6,412 bases of DNA from Candidatus Nitrosopolaris rasttigaisensis (GTDB lineage: Archaea > Thermoproteota > Nitrososphaeria > Nitrososphaerales > Nitrososphaeraceae). Each line of letters starts with the position of its first letter. Position 1 is the stretch's first letter. The translations under genes and the position numbers were made by a program. This document shows, one piece after another, positions 1 to 5,107 of this stretch. The stretch spans positions 1-6,412 of the forward strand of contig CAKOFP010000211.1 in assembly GCA_933226995.1 (NCBI GenBank). Reading direction: 5' to 3'. Below the pieces are notes generated by a model. It saw only the letters and a list, made by a program, of their open reading frames with translations, had not been told where the DNA came from and ran no database searches.

Positions 1-7
1 ATTTAAT

Positions 8-160
8 ATGGTGAAACTTCGATCTTTTAAAATGGAAAATCTAACAAATATAGGTTGTTTAGATAATAAATTTTATCATTTTAGGTCACCACCGATAATA
101 ATAAAAAATGAGAACAAGAATCATGTAAAAAATACTCGAACTCTAAGGAATGCCTGTTAA
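8..160 (+). CDS. Doubtful 50-codon frame, possibly the 3' end of an upstream gene
   Basis: An ATG at position 8 opens 50 codons that end at TAA 158-160. The frame is also open back to the first base of the window, so this could be the tail of a gene that begins outside. The product is rich in Asn and Lys (it contains MVKLRSFKMENLTNIGCL) and has no domain, membrane segment or signal peptide that I recognise. No ribosome binding site precedes the ATG. Its end overlaps the TATA-like element proposed for the next gene. In DNA this AT-rich, 50 open codons can occur by chance, so I hold this only weakly. Confidence 0.22.
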   Translation: MVKLRSFKMENLTNIGCLDNKFYHFRSPPIIIKNENKNHVKNTRTLRNAC

Positions 161-166
161 ATAATT
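156..166 (+). promoter_or_regulatory. TATA-like box for the MEDS gene
   Basis: GTTAAATAATT matches an archaeal TATA element. Its centre lies about 33 bases before the ATG at 194 and about 15 bases before the GTG at 176. With the usual spacing of about 26 bases from TATA box to transcription start, the RNA would begin near 187, a nearly leaderless message starting at ATG 194. This is one reason for preferring ATG 194 over GTG 176. Confidence 0.35.
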
Positions 167-193
167 TGTTTTCTAGTGCATTTTCATCCTATA

Positions 194-811
194 ATGATCA
201 ACAATAATAATACTGAACTGACTCAAACATCTGGTTATGATGATGGAGACACATTCGGAAAGTTGAAACGTGCAAGGCAAGGATCTCACTATATCATAGT
301 TTACCGCGATTTACCTACGCTTAGAAAAATTTATTCCCAGTATACTAAGAGGCAAATTGAAGAAAAAAACGAAATTGTTCTCATTCTTCCACATTACGAA
401 ACCACTGACATGGTTAGATGCGTGTTATCACAGATGGCTACAATAGATGTAAAAGAATATGAAAAACAAGATTCTCTTTTGATTATAGATTCAGCTAGAG
501 CATACTTTGGTTCTTCTATAGATATTGTATCATTTGTTAAATCGTTAGTAAATTATGCAGATCAAATAGGTAAGAATGGTGTTACTGTATTGGCTGACAT
601 GGGGTCGTTCTTCTGTTATAATAAACTGAATGACCTTATAGAATATGAAACGTCATTGCAACGAACATCTGATATGAAAGCAAAAGGATTCTGTTTCTAT
701 AAGAGAGATGATTTTAAGTGGCGAATTTCTCGGATACAAAGAAAAAAGTTACTCGATCATCATGGTAGGGAGTTCATGATAGCTTCCACTCCTACTCCTA
801 CAATCAAATGA
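194..811 (+). CDS. MEDS-domain (DcmR-type sensory) protein, 205 aa
   Basis: The MEDS domain (methanogen/methylotroph DcmR sensory domain) has a RecA/KaiC-like fold and is thought to sense small ligands. It occurs alone or fused to signalling domains and is common in soil thaumarchaea. Counting from ATG 194, the first 29 residues are a polar, Asn-rich leader, and the domain fills about 30-197. It opens with SHYIIVYRDL (31-40) and continues with strand EIVLILPHY (60-68), a Walker B-like strand SLLIIDSARAYF (94-105), GVTVLADMGSFF (129-140), LIEYETSL (148-155), CFYKRDDF (167-174) and LLDHHGREFMI (186-196). The Asp135-x-x-Ser138 and Tyr-x-Arg-x-Asp-Phe elements are those expected of the family. 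No DNA-binding, kinase or membrane segment is attached, so it is probably a cytosolic sensor or adaptor acting through a partner. A GTG at 176 would add six residues, but ATG 194 fits the TATA box better. It is separated from the next gene by 182 bases and is probably transcribed alone. The family call is firm; the ligand is unknown. Confidence 0.82.
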   Translation: MINNNNTELTQTSGYDDGDTFGKLKRARQGSHYIIVYRDLPTLRKIYSQYTKRQIEEKNEIVLILPHYETTDMVRCVLSQMATIDVKEYEKQDSLLIIDSARAYFGSSIDIVSFVKSLVNYADQIGKNGVTVLADMGSFFCYNKLNDLIEYETSLQRTSDMKAKGFCFYKRDDFKWRISRIQRKKLLDHHGREFMIASTPTPTIK

Positions 812-817
812 CTAAGT

Positions 818-836
818 ATGACAGCAACTATGTCAT
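818..836. repeat. Short inverted repeat after the MEDS gene
   Basis: ATGACA (818-823) and TGTCAT (831-836) are perfectly complementary around a 7-base loop, starting 7 bases after the MEDS stop codon. No T-tract follows, so it is a weak candidate for a 3'-end hairpin or a small protein-binding site. It could be chance. Confidence 0.2.
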
Positions 837-853
837 TCGCCGAACTCGTTATA

Positions 854-862
854 CTTATATAG
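854..862 (+). promoter_or_regulatory. TATA-like box, candidate promoter of the four-gene cluster
   Basis: CTTATATAG resembles the archaeal TATA consensus. Transcription from it would start near 885 and leave a leader of about 110 bases before ATG 994. A second, poorer candidate (AGTTATAGG, 964-972) sits at the right distance for a nearly leaderless message starting at 994. The sequence does not decide between them. The rest of 812-993 holds no reading frame of note. Confidence 0.3.
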
Positions 863-993
863 AATAGTGCCAAGTCACATAATATTCAACACAACGGCAC
901 GACAAAACCAAACAAAACAATAGTTATGTTGTGTACATACGGTAAAGCATAAAGTAAATAGCAAGTTATAGGTAATATGTATTCATACCTCAA

Positions 994-1260
994 ATGAGCG
1001 AATTTGCCTTCTTCAGATTTATGAGTAATAACATGCTAACCAAGGAGGAGGAAGAGCACAAAGAGGAGATTGTCCAATTAACGGAGAATGTATTGCAGGC
1101 TAAAGGTATCCAATGTGATGCTAGTATATCAAAAATCCCTGAGGAGGAATTAAAAGAAATTCTTGAGAAAGTCAGGGAACTTCGTAAAAAAAAGAAGAAA
1201 AAACAATCAAGTACAGAAGCTGCTAAACAAGAAGACGGTTACGTATACAAGGGCAGGTGA
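994..1260 (+). CDS. Small Lys/Glu-rich coiled-coil protein, 88 aa, unknown function
   Basis: First gene of a four-gene cluster, in no family I recognise. After a short hydrophobic start (MSEFAFFRF) the protein is highly charged: an acidic stretch KEEEEHKEEI (residues 17-26), a central part with one Cys (GIQCDASISKIP), a predicted helix PEEELKEILEKVRELRKK that could form a coiled coil, then a run of six lysines and a polar tail ending YVYKGR. There is no signal peptide, membrane segment or catalytic motif. ATG 994 is chosen for length and because a TATA-like element lies about 25 bases upstream. ATG 1021 (MSNNMLTKEE) and ATG 1033 are credible alternatives that would drop the odd hydrophobic start. 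The basic patch suggests binding to nucleic acid, an acidic partner or the membrane surface (inference). The stop codon TGA at 1258-1260 lies within the ribosome binding site of the next gene, so the two are probably translationally coupled. Confidence 0.6.
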   Translation: MSEFAFFRFMSNNMLTKEEEEHKEEIVQLTENVLQAKGIQCDASISKIPEEELKEILEKVRELRKKKKKKQSSTEAAKQEDGYVYKGR

Positions 1261-1261
1261 T
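1255..1261 (+). promoter_or_regulatory. Shine-Dalgarno site fixing the start of the membrane protein gene
   Basis: AGGTGAT matches the complement of the archaeal 16S rRNA 3' end and lies three bases before ATG 1265. It includes the stop codon of the preceding gene. This supports ATG 1265 over the in-frame ATG at 1163, which would overlap the preceding gene by 98 bases with no binding site. Confidence 0.6.
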
Positions 1262-1264
1262 AAA

Positions 1265-1654
1265 ATGGATACCACAACACGCTGGCTTTCAATGCTTGGT
1301 ATCGGTACACTTTGCTGTGGTATTTCGTTATTCGGGAACAATTCTGATACAAACTATTATTGTCTTGTCATAATTGGCATACCGCTAGTTGCACCATGGT
1401 TGTATGTTGATGCGAATTCAAAACACCAGAAGAAGATCAATACTGATACTAGCATCACCACACAAGTATGTATATGTTCAATATGTAAACATGAAGAAGC
1501 AAAGACCTGCTTCGGGAAAAACCGTGCATGCTGCCTTCTGACAAAGGAAACACTGTCATCGGACATTCCGTTAATCCATTGCATTAGAACCTCATATCGT
1601 TCATTTACACTCTCGCGTTCATCTTTGTTTATCCCGTTCAAGGATAAAACATGA
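1265..1654 (+). CDS. Two-helix membrane protein with Cys-rich tail, probably frameshifted near its 3' end
   Basis: As read, 129 residues. Two hydrophobic segments, about 7-24 (WLSMLGIGTLCCGISLFG) and 31-50 (YYCLVIIGIPLVAPWLYVDA), form a tight hairpin joined by NNSDTN. The positive stretch after the second helix (KHQKK) suggests both ends face the cytoplasm. A Cys cluster follows, C69-x-C71-x2-C74-x7-C82-x6-C89-C90, likely to bind zinc or another metal. Residues 95-129 are Ser/Arg-rich and look unlike the rest. Reading 1543 onward in the frame that gains one base gives KGNTVIGHSVNPLH and a stop at 1585-1587, restoring a 107-residue protein. That ending resembles what I recall from thaumarchaeal small Cys-rich proteins, so a one-base loss in ACAAAGGA (1541-1548) is the likely cause. 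Start ATG 1265 is set by the AGGTGAT site. The apparent ATGA overlap with the next gene exists only in the frameshifted reading. Function unknown. Confidence 0.6.
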   Translation: MDTTTRWLSMLGIGTLCCGISLFGNNSDTNYYCLVIIGIPLVAPWLYVDANSKHQKKINTDTSITTQVCICSICKHEEAKTCFGKNRACCLLTKETLSSDIPLIHCIRTSYRSFTLSRSSLFIPFKDKT

Positions 1655-1902
1655 TGCAAGAGGATCTATTTTTATCCGTGTTCATTGTAGAAAAAGAGTT
1701 GTTTAATGAGAAAGATGAGAAATATAAGAGAAAGAAACTGACAACATTGTTAATCACAAGAGCCAACAATAATGATATCATACTAAAGTATTCAGCTAAT
1801 GGTGGTCAATATGTATCTGTGCAAGATATATTATACGCAAATACAATTTCCAAAGTAGTAATTGAGTTCGCCCATGATTTAGGCGAGAATAATAAGAAAT
1901 GA
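1651..1902 (+). CDS. Hypothetical 83-aa protein of the four-gene cluster
   Basis: I do not recognise a family. The sequence alternates hydrophobic strands and charged loops: DLFLSVFIVEKELF at the start, a basic patch KYKRKKL, strand TTLLITRANNNDIILKYS, then GGQYVSVQDILYANTISKVV and a short polar end. This reads as a small soluble alpha/beta protein. It has no Cys, no signal peptide and no membrane segment. ATG 1651 and ATG 1654 are adjacent and the choice makes no difference to function; no clear ribosome binding site precedes them. Its stop TGA (1900-1902) overlaps the ATG of the next gene (1899-1901) in an ATGA junction, which indicates coupled translation and joint function with the zinc-cluster protein. 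Confidence 0.6.
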   Translation: MMQEDLFLSVFIVEKELFNEKDEKYKRKKLTTLLITRANNNDIILKYSANGGQYVSVQDILYANTISKVVIEFAHDLGENNKK

Positions 1903-2708
1903 CAACCACCGCTAGATCTAAACAACCATCAGAAGCATTCCAAGCTGCACTTAAAGACCTGAAGTTAATTTGGGAGGGTGGTGTTATTCATACTCATACT
2001 CCTAGACGAAAAGAGCAAACAAGAATCAAACTACAAAAACATAAAGAGCTTATAGAATTAGGAAAGAAAGAAAGATTATCGGCTAAATTCATATCCCATG
2101 AACTGACTAAACTAGAGTCAAATTGTCTTTTATGTAATAAACGATTCATTGAAAGTGAAAGATATCATGCCTTTTTATGTCCTGAATGCGATGATAAAGC
2201 ACGAAGACAGGAATATAAAGAAACGCAAGAAGAGAAGAAAAAGGAGCAGCTTCCGATAGAACTTTATTGTGGTGCTATACTTGATCTAAGACCTACGTAT
2301 GATTTTTCATATGAAGAAGCTCTTAAGTTGTGGAAAGAAGGTCAGAAGGAGAATGAGGATAGAACTAACGCAACTATACAACAAAGGATAGAAAGAGTAA
2401 GAGATCGTGTAAAACCAGAAGGCATAACTAACAAAGAATGGCAGAGGGAGAAACAGGGAAATAAACTTAGAGCAAAAGAACAAGGAGTAAGAACAGAGGT
2501 ACAACGTGATAGAGATGATAAATTTACAGAGGAAAATAGTCCTAACTGGGTAATGCGTGATACACTTGATAAGATAACTTGTATGTGTGAGGTGGACGAG
2601 TTAAGAGCAGGTGAATGTTGTAAAACCTGTAAAGTCCTGAGAAAAGTTCATGAATATATGCTTGATAAGTTCAAGGATGCAGCAGAAGGTAGGAGCACTA
2701 TTATTTAG
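1899..2708 (+). CDS. Charged zinc-cluster protein with predicted coiled coil, 269 aa, unknown function
   Basis: No named family recognised. Residues 1-75 are basic and helical. C76-x2-C79-x14-C94-x2-C97 (CLLCNKRF ... FLCPEC) is a classical four-Cys zinc ribbon or treble-clef knuckle. It is followed by a long, highly charged helical stretch (about 98-220) rich in Lys, Glu, Arg and Gln, probably coiled coil, with a more ordered insert around ELYCGAILDLRPTYDFSYEE (about 121-140). A second cluster near the C-terminus, C228-x-C230-x9-C240-C241-x2-C244, could hold another metal ion. There is no membrane segment, signal peptide or enzymatic motif. The architecture suits a nucleic-acid-binding or scaffold protein. 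It starts in an ATGA overlap with the preceding gene and is the last sizeable gene of the cluster. Zinc binding is a fair inference; the biological role is open. Confidence 0.65.
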   Translation: MTTTARSKQPSEAFQAALKDLKLIWEGGVIHTHTPRRKEQTRIKLQKHKELIELGKKERLSAKFISHELTKLESNCLLCNKRFIESERYHAFLCPECDDKARRQEYKETQEEKKKEQLPIELYCGAILDLRPTYDFSYEEALKLWKEGQKENEDRTNATIQQRIERVRDRVKPEGITNKEWQREKQGNKLRAKEQGVRTEVQRDRDDKFTEENSPNWVMRDTLDKITCMCEVDELRAGECCKTCKVLRKVHEYMLDKFKDAAEGRSTII

Positions 2709-2743
2709 AAATAGAAACAGCTATCTCTCTGGACTTGGTTACT

Positions 2744-2878
2744 ATGCTGCAATATGCTCAATATTCTAGATTTGATAAATCCAAATACACAATGATTAAT
2801 GATGTGGATAAAACAGTATGCAGTAATCCCGCCAGCAATGAGTGTAGGTGCTTGAACATTTACTACAAATATGGATAA
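2744..2878 (+). CDS. Possible 44-aa protein downstream of the cluster
   Basis: ATG 2744 opens 44 codons ending at TAA 2876-2878, 35 bases after the zinc-cluster gene. The peptide is polar and Tyr-rich and has three Cys (VCSNPASNECRCLNIYYKYG at its end). There is no ribosome binding site, and the opposite strand is open for a similar length, so this may be chance. Its stop codon lies inside the inverted repeat 2871-2894. Confidence 0.17.
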   Translation: MLQYAQYSRFDKSKYTMINDVDKTVCSNPASNECRCLNIYYKYG

Positions 2879-2894
2879 GATGTCACTTATCCAT
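2871..2894. repeat. Perfect 9-bp inverted repeat with 6-base loop
   Basis: ATGGATAAG (2871-2879) and CTTATCCAT (2886-2894) are exactly complementary around ATGTCA. The repeat lies between the end of the plus-strand cluster and the end of the minus-strand pseudogene, that is, between converging transcripts. RNA from either strand could fold into this hairpin and protect or define a 3' end. No long T-tract follows on the plus strand. A regulator site is the alternative. Confidence 0.4.
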
Positions 2895-2918
2895 TATTCC
2901 TCTACACTATTGATTGTT

Positions 2919-3117
2919 TTAGTTGCCTGTTGCATCACAACCGTTATTGATTTGTGCTCCTGGTAATAGGTTCCCATTAGAATCCACCTTGCATGATCTG
3001 TCATACTGGTGTCATTGTTGTCGCCGTCAAGCCAATGGCTAATATTCCAATAGTTGCTATTATTATCATGCTGACTGAAAACCGTTGGTCTGTTCTGATT
3101 GTTTTGTTTATTGTCAC
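2919..3117 (-). pseudogene. Small secreted protein gene with a frameshift after the signal peptide
   Basis: On the minus strand, GTG at 3117-3115 starts a frame with a good signal peptide: a polar N-region (TINKTIRTDQRFSVS), a hydrophobic core (MIIIATIGILAIGL) and a small-residue end (TATTMTPV), stopped at once by TGA. The adjacent frame continues with YDRSCKVDSNGNLLPG and AQINNGCDATGN, ending at TAA 2921-2919. Joined, they give an exported mini-protein of about 65 residues with two Cys, of a kind I recall from thaumarchaeal genomes. The span is 199 bases, 66 x 3 + 1, so one inserted or two missing bases near the codons for MTPV separate the parts. A TATA-like element (3149-3159) lies at a fitting distance upstream. 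Function of the family is unknown; an exported or surface role is inferred from the signal peptide. An alternative is that the two parts are unrelated chance frames. Confidence 0.5.
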
Positions 3118-3148
3118 TATATGATACGTGAAGGTAGTATATACCTGA

Positions 3149-3159
3149 TTATAATATAT
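3149..3159 (-). promoter_or_regulatory. TATA-like box upstream of the secreted-protein pseudogene
   Basis: Read on the minus strand the element is ATATATTATAA, about 37 bases before the GTG at 3117, giving an expected transcript start near 3128. It overlaps a second AT-rich element (GGTATATACT, minus strand, 3136-3145) and a 5-bp inverted repeat, AGGTA (3132-3136) and TACCT (3142-3146). Confidence 0.28.
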
Positions 3160-3469
3160 GAATGAGCACGGTTGTATCGTGAGTAAAGCAAAAGTAGGAA
3201 ATAAGAATAAGAAGAAAATGTGACTGTTCCATAATTACGGCATTGTTTAAAGCAGCAGATACCCTTATGCTGTACCTTGACTTACTCATTAGATGACTAA
3301 AACAAAGGCAATATTCAATGATTTTATGGATGAGATAAAACAGGGACTAGGATTTCTGTATTGGCCTACACCTAGATGATCATAAAATTGGTAAATTTAT
3401 GTTTCAAAATTAAATAAACCAATATTTCATGTCAATAATTGGCAAGGATGGGATTGAGGCTTTCACTAC
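3160..3469. other. Intergenic stretch with no intact gene
   Basis: Both strands are broken by frequent stops. The longest plus-strand items are a 21-codon Lys-rich frame from ATG 3158 (ending NKNKKKM) and a 28-codon frame from ATG 3293 to TGA 3379 (MTKTKAIFNDFMDEIKQG at its start). The second begins in an ATGA overlap with a preceding open stretch that lacks a start codon and ends YLDLLIR. These may be chance, or remains of former genes. I see no transposase, tRNA, rRNA or repeat array here. Confidence 0.4.
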
Positions 3470-3604
3470 TTAATTTTCAATTTCCTTTATACGATCAGAT
3501 AAATGATTCTGAAGATTTTCATTTACTGCGTTAGTATGTATATTGATCTTACTTTTGTCTGTGAACTTGGATAATTCGTCAAATATCTTCCTCTAAATTT
3601 CCAT
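3470..3604 (-). pseudogene. Short frame with an in-frame stop, possible gene remnant
   Basis: On the minus strand ATG 3604-3602 reads MEI, then a TAG, then continues for 40 codons as RKIFDELSKFTDKSKINIHT followed by NAVNENLQNHLSDRIKEIEN, ending at TAA 3472-3470. The composition (alternating charged and hydrophobic residues, predicted helix) looks protein-like, and the frame ends cleanly. It may be a short gene inactivated by one point mutation or the tail of a longer lost gene. No family recognised; chance is a real alternative. Confidence 0.2.
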
Positions 3605-3607
3605 AGA

Positions 3608-3661
3608 CTAAGATTTACACTTTTCGGTGACAATAGCGCCCCTTCGGATAGAGGCTCTCAC
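3608..3661 (-). pseudogene. Possible truncated start of an ABC permease gene
   Basis: On the minus strand a GTG (3661-3659) overlaps the stop of the binding-protein gene in a GTGA junction and opens 17 codons, MRASIRRGAIVTEKCKS, before TAG. In sugar ABC operons the binding-protein gene is usually followed by a MalF-type permease gene, whose product begins with a short basic cytoplasmic segment much like this. The first transmembrane helix that should follow is missing: beyond about 3620 the DNA turns AT-rich and the frame stops. This suggests a deletion or rearrangement that removed the permease. A 17-codon peptide is too short to prove it. Confidence 0.25.
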
Positions 3662-5019
3662 CACCCCAAAACCTTGGCAGACTCCTTGGCAGCATCGTCT
3701 AGTGCTTGTTTTGGTTGTTTGACACCATAGTACACGTCTTCAATTGCCTGTCTTATGTGTTCGGCTATCTGCGGATACTCGGGTGCAACAGGCCTGCTCT
3801 TGCCAATTGAAATCATAGAGACCATCTTATCATAATATGGGATTGTTTGATTCAATTGCGTCAATTGAGGACCTGAGCCAATACTCTTCTGTGTTGGAAG
3901 GAATCCTGTTTGCTTCAACCAAGGAGCCATTATTTTTGGATCTACCATCAGTGTAACTAATTCCCATGCTAGGTCTTTATTTTTTGAAGTCTGAGGAATG
4001 GCTAGTTCCCACCCGCCCATCATTGTAGATGTTTGATTAATTCCAGTAGGTACTGGAAACATAGGAATAAAGCCAATACCCTGCCCAAAAGTTGGCCATT
4101 GTTGGCGTGGAAAAGCACCTGGTAGCCATGATCCACTTTGAAGCACAGCAAGCTTCCTATCAACAAACAATTTGTCTGGATTACCTTTCAGTGGTTTTAT
4201 GCCTGCATTGATCTGCTCTTTGATAAATTCTAGCGCTTTAACACCTGCTGAGCTATTATATGCAGGAAACCAGTAAGTACCCTTTGTTGGGTGTCCATCT
4301 TTCATCACAAGAATGTCTCCTCCGAGCATCCATAGATAAGGATACCAGATATCTGGGGAATAGTTTAAACCAACAAGGACGGCACCCGAAATACCCATAG
4401 GTCCTAGCACAGAATTAATTTTCCTTGCAGACGAGATATACCCGTCCCATGTTTGCAAAGAGTTCGGATCAACACCTGCCTTTTTTAACAAATCCTTCCA
4501 GTACCACATTCCCCTTGCATCGGTCCAAGCCCATATTCCAAACACTTTACCTTTATACACACCACCATCAAAATTCGTTTGATACCAATCAGAAGCTCTA
4601 CCCCAAATTTTTACATAATCCGTAAGATCTGTTAGATATCCTCTCTCAGCAAAATCTCCAAGCCAGATTTGATCCACAGAGATTAGGTCAATAGCACTTT
4701 TATTACCTAGTGCATCCAATAAATGCGTCCTAGTCTTGTTGTACGGAGTTGTGGTATAATTTATTTGAATATTTAGATCAGGATGCCTTGCCTTCAATTC
4801 CTGTATCGCAGGTTGTAAGAGAGTATCCCATTTTATCACATTACCCAGATCATCAAGCATGGCTGTAATTACAACTTGTCTTTTCTGTTGGTTCTGTTGG
4901 GATAATACTAAGGGGGTACTTGCGCCAGCAGATGGAGCTACGATACTCAGGATTAGTCCTACCGCAAGAACGCCGCCAAAAATTGAGAATCTAGACATGG
5001 CCAAGTGATTTAGGGCCAT
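3658..5019 (-). CDS. ABC transporter substrate-binding protein, family 1 (sugar type), 453 aa
   Basis: Extracellular solute-binding protein family 1, which captures a sugar or related solute outside the cell and hands it to a two-permease ABC importer. Residues 1-33 are a signal peptide: hydrophobic core SIFGGVLAVGLILSIVA, then an A-x-A site at Ala31-Gly32-Ala33, cleaved before Ser34. There is no lipobox Cys and no C-terminal anchor, so its attachment to the membrane is unclear. A Gln/Ser-rich linker precedes the first strand (VVITAMLDDL). Family features include DLISVDQIWLGDFAERGYLTDL, FGIWAWTDARGMWYWKDLLKKAG (as read across its junction) and GGWELAIPQTSKNKDLAWEL from 335. Many Trp and Tyr residues fit a carbohydrate site. 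Length is normal. ATG 5019 follows GGTAG; ATG 4998 (MSRFS) is an alternative start. G+C is higher than in neighbouring genes (30/60 in 3661-3720 against 21/60 in 2461-2520), which hints at transfer. No ATPase or permease is in view. Family call firm; substrate unknown. Confidence 0.9.
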   Translation of the reverse strand: MALNHLAMSRFSIFGGVLAVGLILSIVAPSAGASTPLVLSQQNQQKRQVVITAMLDDLGNVIKWDTLLQPAIQELKARHPDLNIQINYTTTPYNKTRTHLLDALGNKSAIDLISVDQIWLGDFAERGYLTDLTDYVKIWGRASDWYQTNFDGGVYKGKVFGIWAWTDARGMWYWKDLLKKAGVDPNSLQTWDGYISSARKINSVLGPMGISGAVLVGLNYSPDIWYPYLWMLGGDILVMKDGHPTKGTYWFPAYNSSAGVKALEFIKEQINAGIKPLKGNPDKLFVDRKLAVLQSGSWLPGAFPRQQWPTFGQGIGFIPMFPVPTGINQTSTMMGGWELAIPQTSKNKDLAWELVTLMVDPKIMAPWLKQTGFLPTQKSIGSGPQLTQLNQTIPYYDKMVSMISIGKSRPVAPEYPQIAEHIRQAIEDVYYGVKQPKQALDDAAKESAKVLGW

Positions 5020-5061
5020 CTACCGAACATGAAGCATTAGAAATATTCGCATCCATAATGT

Positions 5062-5070
5062 GCATATAGA
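5062..5070 (-). promoter_or_regulatory. TATA-like box for the binding-protein gene
   Basis: On the minus strand TCTATATGC lies about 47 bases before ATG 5019, placing the transcript start near 5040 and leaving a leader of about 20 bases that includes GGTAG next to the start codon. Confidence 0.35.
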
Positions 5071-5107
5071 ATGTGAACCGTTCCCATATAACAAGTATTC
5101 TCTGCAA

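Noticed and set aside
1163..1264. N-terminal extension of the membrane protein from ATG 1163
   Set aside because: It would overlap the preceding gene by 98 bases, lacks a ribosome binding site and adds only a Lys-rich stretch; ATG 1265 has an AGGTGAT site.
1357..1659. 100-codon minus-strand frame opposite the membrane protein gene
   Set aside because: The plus strand has a Shine-Dalgarno site, membrane helices and a Cys cluster in a same-strand gene cluster. The minus frame is best explained as its antisense shadow.
2307..2504. 65-codon minus-strand frame rich in Phe, Leu and Ser
   Set aside because: It is the complement of the Lys/Glu-rich coiled-coil part of the zinc-cluster gene; such sequence always gives a Phe/Leu/Ser-rich antisense frame that mimics a membrane protein.
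2894..3149. Long minus-strand open frame overlapping the secreted-protein pseudogene
   Set aside because: It has no start codon until late, its composition is Asn/Tyr-rich without recognisable features, and the signal peptide plus Cys-containing mature part in the other two frames explain the region better.
2802..3346. Ten-base direct repeat GATAAAACAG near 2807 and 3334
   Set aside because: Ten A-rich bases repeated once in 6.4 kb of AT-rich DNA are expected by chance, and no element boundaries accompany them.
4425..4625. 66-codon plus-strand frame inside the binding-protein gene
   Set aside because: It lies wholly antisense to a well-supported family member and has no protein-like features of its own.
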